From an uncultured Clostridia bacterium (lineage in GTDB: Bacteria; Bacillota; Clostridia; Christensenellales; CAG-314), in NCBI GenBank assembly GCA_934230325.1, contig CAKQEP010000016.1:1-16867 (forward strand): 16,867 nt of DNA, read 5' to 3'. This document shows positions 14,015 to 16,867 of this stretch, in pieces. The notes under the pieces are model-generated. The model was not told the origin of the DNA and did no database searches. It was given only the letters and a program-made list of their open reading frames with translations. Each line of letters begins with the position of its first letter. Positions within the stretch are counted from its first letter, which is position 1. The translations under genes and the position numbers were made by a program.

Positions 14015-14048
14015 TTTGCAAAAACTCCGTTGTCGTATTTACCGACTT

Positions 14049-14077
14049 ATTATAACACACGACGACGATATTGTAAA
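14049..14077 (-). promoter_or_regulatory. Promoter of the membrane-protein gene
   Basis: Minus-strand TTTACA (14077-14072), 17-bp spacer, TATAAT (14054-14049). An AT-rich inverted repeat (AAAAATT/AATTTTT with TAATC/GATTA inside, about 14088-14115) lies just upstream. Confidence 0.7.
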
Positions 14078-14153
14078 ACATAATAAAAAAATTCTAATCG
14101 GATTAAAAATTTTTGGTCATGACCTTTACGGCACAAAACGGTTTTGCTCGTGT

Positions 14154-14200
14154 AAAAAGGCGGCGGGTAAATATTGTCGCGTTGTCGTTGCCGCCTTTTT
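14154..14200. terminator. Terminator after sir2
   Basis: A perfect 11-bp stem (AAAAAGGCGGC with GCCGCCTTTTT) and a 25-base loop. The A/T ends give T-runs on both strands. It starts 18 bases past the sir2 stop. Confidence 0.75.
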
Positions 14201-14217
14201 GATTTTTTTGCACGGCT

Positions 14218-14952
14218 TTAGCGTATGACCATTTTGCCAAATACTTCCCCCAACGGCGCGTCGATACATATATCGGCGTATCTGTCGTACGGGGTGCTTT
14301 TTTTGTTGATAAGCGCAAGACAATCGCCGTTAAAGTATTGCAAAAGCCCCGCCGCAGGGTACACCGCCAACGACGTTCCTCCGACTACGAGCATATCGGC
14401 GTTTTTTATCGCGTTTATCGCTCCGTTTAAGACCATTCCGTCAAGCGGTTCTTCGTACAATACGACGTCGGGTTTGATTATTCCGCCGCAACTATCGCAT
14501 TTTGGCACGCCGCTACTACTCATGATGACTTCTAATCCGTAATTTTTGCCGCACTTTGTACAAGTGTTGCGATAAATGCTTCCGTGAAGTTCGTACACCC
14601 TTTTGCTCCCCGCTTTTTGGTGCAGTCCGTCTATGTTTTGCGTTATTACCGCTTTGAGTATGCCGACGCTTTCCGCTTGCGCAAGTTTGACGTGGGTTAC
14701 GTTGGGTTTTGCGGATAAGTAAATCATTTTGTCGCGGTAAAACTCAAAAAATTTCTGCGGGTATGCGTTAAAAAACGAGTGACTCAAAATCGTTTCCGGC
14801 GGATATTCGTATTTTGCGTTGTATAAACCGTCCGCACTGCGAAAATCGGGGATTCCGCTTTCGGTGGATACGCCCGCCCCGCCAAAAAATACCGCGTTTT
14901 TGCTTTTAATAAATTTTTCGATAAAAATATCGACGTCTTTTGCCTTTGCCAT
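14218..14952 (-). CDS. Sir2-family NAD-dependent protein deacylase
   Basis: Cytosolic sirtuin that removes acyl groups from lysines using NAD. From the chosen start it is 244 residues. It has GGAGVSTESGIPDFR (24-38) for NAD binding, TQNIDGLH (104-111), catalytic H123 in YELHGS, and a structural zinc site of C131, C134, C152 and C155. A second Rossmann segment follows (VVGGTSLAVYPAAGLL). I chose ATG at 14952 because homologous sirtuins begin at this distance from the GAG motif. The longer frame to 15018 would include a TATAAT box and a T-rich terminator tail in coding sequence. The ATG lies 6 bases after TATAAT without a ribosome site, predicting a leaderless mRNA. It is separated from the upstream DUF4364 gene by a terminator. 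Confidence 0.9.
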   Translation of the reverse strand: MAKAKDVDIFIEKFIKSKNAVFFGGAGVSTESGIPDFRSADGLYNAKYEYPPETILSHSFFNAYPQKFFEFYRDKMIYLSAKPNVTHVKLAQAESVGILKAVITQNIDGLHQKAGSKRVYELHGSIYRNTCTKCGKNYGLEVIMSSSGVPKCDSCGGIIKPDVVLYEEPLDGMVLNGAINAIKNADMLVVGGTSLAVYPAAGLLQYFNGDCLALINKKSTPYDRYADICIDAPLGEVFGKMVIR

Positions 14953-14958
14953 ACTTTT

Positions 14959-14989
14959 ATTATACCATACAAAAAACGATTTGCGGCAA
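14959..14989 (-). promoter_or_regulatory. Extended -10 promoter abutting the sir2 start
   Basis: Minus-strand TGG before TATAAT (14964-14959), six bases from ATG. The -35 is weak: TTGCCG (14989-14984) at a long 19-bp spacing. Activity would rest on the extended -10. Confidence 0.6.
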
Positions 14990-15009
14990 AATCCGCACAA
15001 AAAAAAAAC

Positions 15010-15038
15010 GAGCGGCAAACGCTTTTGGTTTTCCGCTC
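15010..15038 (-). terminator. Terminator overlapping the DUF4364 stop codon
   Basis: GAGCGG pairs with CCGCTC, with a further AAC/GTT pairing inside. On the minus strand it is followed by a run of about nine T. The first arm contains the stop codon. Confidence 0.75.
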
Positions 15039-15591
15039 AATCGGTCAAAAATGAATAAATCATCTGAAACGCATTAGCCGCTTTGTCCTCCCACTTTGAG
15101 TAAACGTATTTTGCAACGTTGCGGTTGGGTACGTTTATTTTGATTTCCAACGCGGGTTGCGTAGGCTCTATTATCTTGAGAATTACGTCGTACGTTCCGT
15201 CGGCTTTTTTGCGATAGTCGCTAAAATACTCCTGCTTGCGACGATAGTTAAGCCTGTTTACCTTTACGCAATCACTGATAATTTCTCTAAGAGAAGACGG
15301 TATCCGAGTAAAAAAATGCGCCAAACATACGCGACCTTCCGGCGTAATGGTAAAAAGCGGCGTCGACGATTGATTTGAATTTATGCTGTATACAAAATTT
15401 GCTTCGATAAGTTGCTGCAACGCAAGTTTAAAATCCATATAGTTTAGCCACGTGTTTGAATTGCAACACAAATCGGCAATGGAATCCTCCGCAAGAGGCA
15501 TCTCCATCTTGTCAAATACAAACAGTATCAACAATTTGTTTTGTGTGCTGTCAAGGGTAAAACCTGCCAAAACTATCTCCTTATCGCTCAA
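15037..15591 (-). CDS. DUF4364-family winged-helix protein
   Basis: Probable DNA-binding regulator of a Clostridia-typical family with unknown targets. The 184-residue protein fits the family length. The N-terminal half carries the winged-helix pattern (NKLLILFVFDKMEMPLAEDSIADLC, then WLNYMDFKLALQQLIEANFVYSI, then PLFTITPEGRVCLAHFFTRIPSSLREII). The C-terminal half is beta-rich with YDVILKIIEP and a final helix. The start is TTG at 15591: no in-frame ATG or GTG lies nearby before the conserved region, and only a weak GGA precedes it. The promoter is 26 bases upstream. A 23-bp dyad overlaps the -35 position and could be its own operator. The divergent neighbour at 15733 is a candidate target. 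Confidence 0.75.
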   Translation of the reverse strand: MSDKEIVLAGFTLDSTQNKLLILFVFDKMEMPLAEDSIADLCCNSNTWLNYMDFKLALQQLIEANFVYSINSNQSSTPLFTITPEGRVCLAHFFTRIPSSLREIISDCVKVNRLNYRRKQEYFSDYRKKADGTYDVILKIIEPTQPALEIKINVPNRNVAKYVYSKWEDKAANAFQMIYSFLTD

Positions 15592-15616
15592 AAAATCCGA
15601 TATGCGCGCAAACCCG

Positions 15617-15622
15617 ATTATA
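15617..15622 (-). promoter_or_regulatory. -10 box of the DUF4364 gene
   Basis: Minus-strand TATAAT (15622-15617). The -35 position at 17-bp spacing (15645-15640) reads ACTTTG, far from consensus and inside the neighbouring dyad. That suggests a regulated promoter. Confidence 0.5.
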
Positions 15623-15640
15623 GTATCTTTATTTTACTAC

Positions 15641-15663
15641 AAAGTTGTGATATATACAACTTT
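15641..15663. promoter_or_regulatory. 23-bp perfect-arm dyad between divergent genes
   Basis: AAAGTTGT (15641-15648), seven-base centre GATATAT, ACAACTTT (15656-15663). It overlaps the -35 position of the DUF4364 promoter and lies about 25 bp before the -35 of the divergent gene. On the plus strand it is followed by T-runs and could resemble a terminator, but no plus-strand gene precedes it, so an operator is the better reading. Confidence 0.5.
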
Positions 15664-15687
15664 TTTTAGATAAGTTTATCAATTTAA

Positions 15688-15716
15688 TTGTTTATCCACA
15701 GCCGATATGTTAAAAT
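15688..15716 (+). promoter_or_regulatory. Promoter of the unknown helical protein gene
   Basis: TTGTTT (15688-15693), 17-bp spacer ending TGT, TAAAAT (15711-15716). The start near 15723 would give a leader of about 10 bases containing the ribosome site. Confidence 0.6.
15692..15700 (+). promoter_or_regulatory. Perfect DnaA-box sequence in a promoter
   Basis: TTATCCACA matches the DnaA-box consensus and overlaps the -35/spacer of the promoter at 15688. Being single, it does not mark an origin; DnaA control of the downstream gene is possible. Confidence 0.35.
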
Positions 15717-15732
15717 ATCTATGAGGTGCAAT

Positions 15733-16494
15733 ATGACGATAAACAAAAGTTCTGCCGCAATTTTTGAAGAAAGAATAAACGACCTTATCAACTGCCACCT
15801 TATCTTGACGGATAGGGCAATAAGTCTGCTGCTTAAATGTATCGCGTCTACGCCGGAATTTACTACCGTGCTGACAAATACCTTTAAGGAAGTGTCTTAT
15901 GCCGACGAGTTTGAACATAGCCGCGTCTATTTTGTTAAAGATAACAAAACTCACGTCAAGTTTGTGCCGCCAACAGACAAAAATCGTATCTTTACTTTGG
16001 TCGTGTGCTTGCTGACGGAGTTTGATACGGGAAGAAGAAATTTGCTGACCTTCTTGCAAGAGTATTTTGCGGGCGGCACTGACGCAGAAAGTTATCAGCG
16101 GTTTTGCCAAACGGTCTTGCGCCCCTTTAAACGCGCGGGAGAACTTATTCTCAAATCGCACAACCCCCTCTCTACAAACGTTTCTGACGAAACCACCGCG
16201 CAACGCCTTTTTGCCTCCGCGCGTATCGACTCCCCGCAGGAAAAATTAAACGTAATAATTAAGGAAATCGACAACTTTAAACAAAACGTTTCTGTTGCCG
16301 CCAACCTCGATATATCCCAAAAAGAAGAGTGCTTTGTTATGGCTACAGCCCTTTCAAATGCGCTTATCGCAAAAAACGCAATTCTCGCTAAACAATTTTG
16401 GATAGGTTTAAAAAATACGGTAATTGCCAACAACGCAACGCAAATAATGCCGCACACCGTCCGACAACTGCTTGCGGAAGCGCGGCTGATTTGA
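15733..16494 (+). CDS. Unknown helical cytosolic protein
   Basis: I do not recognise this 253-residue protein. It is predominantly helical, soluble and without signal peptide, membrane segment or obvious catalytic motif. Visible segments are an N-terminal helical pair (FEERINDLINCHLILTDRAISLLLKCI), a central FVPPTDKNRIFTLVVCLLTEFD, a RRNLLTFLQEYFAGG helix, then a hinge rich in Ser/Thr/Asn around residue 150. The C-terminal part (KLNVIIKEIDNF, then ECFVMATALSNALIAKNAILAKQFWIGLKNTVI) is also helical. The start at 15733 is chosen for GAGGTG 5 bases upstream; the frame could open earlier at 15688, but that lies within the promoter. It is divergent from the DUF4364 regulator and followed by a terminator. 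Confidence 0.7.
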   Translation: MTINKSSAAIFEERINDLINCHLILTDRAISLLLKCIASTPEFTTVLTNTFKEVSYADEFEHSRVYFVKDNKTHVKFVPPTDKNRIFTLVVCLLTEFDTGRRNLLTFLQEYFAGGTDAESYQRFCQTVLRPFKRAGELILKSHNPLSTNVSDETTAQRLFASARIDSPQEKLNVIIKEIDNFKQNVSVAANLDISQKEECFVMATALSNALIAKNAILAKQFWIGLKNTVIANNATQIMPHTVRQLLAEARLI

Positions 16495-16554
16495 CGATAC
16501 CAACAAAAATCGATACAAAAAACAATGCGCGAAATTTTGCAATAAATTTATAAT

Positions 16555-16589
16555 AAAAAAGTTGCGAAGTTTCCGCCGCAACGCTTTTT
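16555..16589. terminator. Bidirectional terminator after the unknown gene
   Basis: GTTGCG (16561-16566) and CGCAAC (16577-16582) pair around a 10-base loop, flanked by A6 on the left and T5 on the right. It lies 66 bases after the stop at 16494 and ahead of the tRNA promoter. Confidence 0.65.
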
Positions 16590-16634
16590 GTCGTATCCGT
16601 TATAAAATTTTTTTTTGAAATATGCGCCAAAAAG

Positions 16635-16663
16635 TTGCAAAGAATATATTTTTATGTTATATT
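16635..16663 (+). promoter_or_regulatory. Promoter of tRNA-Glu
   Basis: TTGCAA (16635-16640), 17-bp spacer ending TGT, TATATT (16658-16663). It is 18 bases before the mature tRNA 5' end. Confidence 0.7.
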
Positions 16664-16681
16664 ATCAAAGCAATTTAATGC

Positions 16682-16757
16682 GCCTCCATAGTCTAGCGGC
16701 CTAGGACGCTGCCCTCTCACGGCAGAATCAGGGGTTCGAGTCCCCTTGGAGGTACCA
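16682..16757 (+). tRNA. tRNA-Glu, anticodon CUC, CCA encoded
   Basis: A complete 76-base cloverleaf. The acceptor stem GCCTCCA pairs with TGGAGGT (one G-T pair at position 1-72), followed by discriminator A and encoded CCA (16755-16757). The D-stem is GTCT/GGAC with a nine-base loop. The anticodon stem CTGCC/GGCAG holds loop CTCTCAC with anticodon CTC at 16716-16718, reading GAG (Glu). The variable region is four bases, and the T-arm is AGGGG-TTCGAGT-CCCCT. It is a single gene with its own promoter and terminator rather than part of a visible tRNA cluster. Confidence 0.96.
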
Positions 16758-16781
16758 GCGGTCGACTACGCTATATAGTCA

Positions 16782-16822
16782 CAATAAAAAAGGTTTGCTC
16801 GTGGGCAAATCCTTTTTTATTG
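16782..16822. terminator. Terminator after tRNA-Glu
   Basis: CAATAAAAAAGG-TTTGC pairs with GCAAA-T-CCTTTTTTATTG (17 bp with one bulged T) around a six-base loop. It starts 25 bases after the tRNA CCA end and works in either direction. Confidence 0.8.
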
Positions 16823-16867
16823 CTACTTTTGGCTTGTCGACCTATTCTCCTACTTGTGTACGCTAAA

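Noticed and set aside
15641..15667. Plus-strand intrinsic terminator (AAAGTTGT/ACAACTTT plus T-run)
   Set aside because: No plus-strand gene lies upstream; the site is between divergent promoters, so an operator dyad is more likely.
16682..16757. tRNA 3' end as an integration site of a mobile element
   Set aside because: No duplicate of the tRNA 3' end and no integrase are visible, and the window ends about 110 bases later.
16768..16867. Open minus-strand frame running from the window edge to a TAG near 16775
   Set aside because: It would pass through a strong terminator hairpin, only about 30 codons are visible, and no start or motif can be seen. It might be the end of a gene outside the window.
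1..16867. CRISPR array, insertion sequence or prophage
   Set aside because: No regularly spaced direct repeats, transposase, integrase or phage structural gene is present.

Overview
The window looks like a chromosomal segment from a low-to-moderate GC Bacillota bacterium, most likely class Clostridia. Signs of this are A-rich purine Shine-Dalgarno sites (GGAGG), sigma-A promoters with TATAAT and often an extended TGn, a group I BirA without a DNA-binding domain, a BioY transporter, a DUF4364-type regulator and a complete XRE-potABCD operon. Nothing looks like phage, an insertion sequence or a CRISPR array. Species-level placement is not possible from sequence reading alone.

Layout: (1) 1-1028, minus strand: a NatA/YhaQ-like ABC ATPase followed by a truncated ABC-2 permease, preceded by a 690-bp gene-free region. 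That region holds a strong minus-strand promoter, a short leader RNA with a terminator, several dyads and an orphan plus-strand promoter. (2) 1716-2636: an EamA-type exporter. (3) 2775-3260, plus: a LURP-one/YxjI-like protein. (4) 3440-4789, minus: an unknown two-TM protein with a long helical, TPR-like cytosolic part. (5) 4900-6937, minus: a translationally coupled cofactor operon birA-bioY-thiN (biotin ligase, biotin uptake, thiamine pyrophosphokinase). (6) 7171-12191, plus: a spermidine/putrescine uptake operon made of an XRE-cupin regulator, PotA, PotB, PotC and PotD, all overlapping or nearly so, with a paired operator between promoter and regulator start. (7) 12364-13056, minus: a Crp/Fnr regulator with an 11-G tract at its 3' end and a second promoter-leader-terminator unit upstream. 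(8) 13409-14014, minus: an unknown membrane protein. (9) 14218-15591, minus: a Sir2 deacylase and a DUF4364 winged-helix protein. (10) 15733-16494, plus: an unknown helical protein divergent from DUF4364. (11) 16682-16757: tRNA-Glu(CUC) with its own promoter and terminator.

The most interesting signals are regulatory. Three genes (EamA exporter, birA, sir2) have TATAAT boxes only 6-10 nt before the start codon and no Shine-Dalgarno, so they are predicted leaderless or nearly so, beside neighbours with ordinary ribosome sites. Two genes (ABC ATPase, Crp/Fnr) are preceded by a consensus promoter, roughly 140-175 nt of RNA and a strong terminator, as expected for attenuated leaders or small RNAs. 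The pot operon carries two 19-bp dyads spaced exactly 22 bp centre to centre. PotA has a visible tandem duplication of its C-terminal TOBE-like module, and PotD has a C-terminal membrane anchor instead of a lipobox. All regulatory calls are by eye from sequence motifs.
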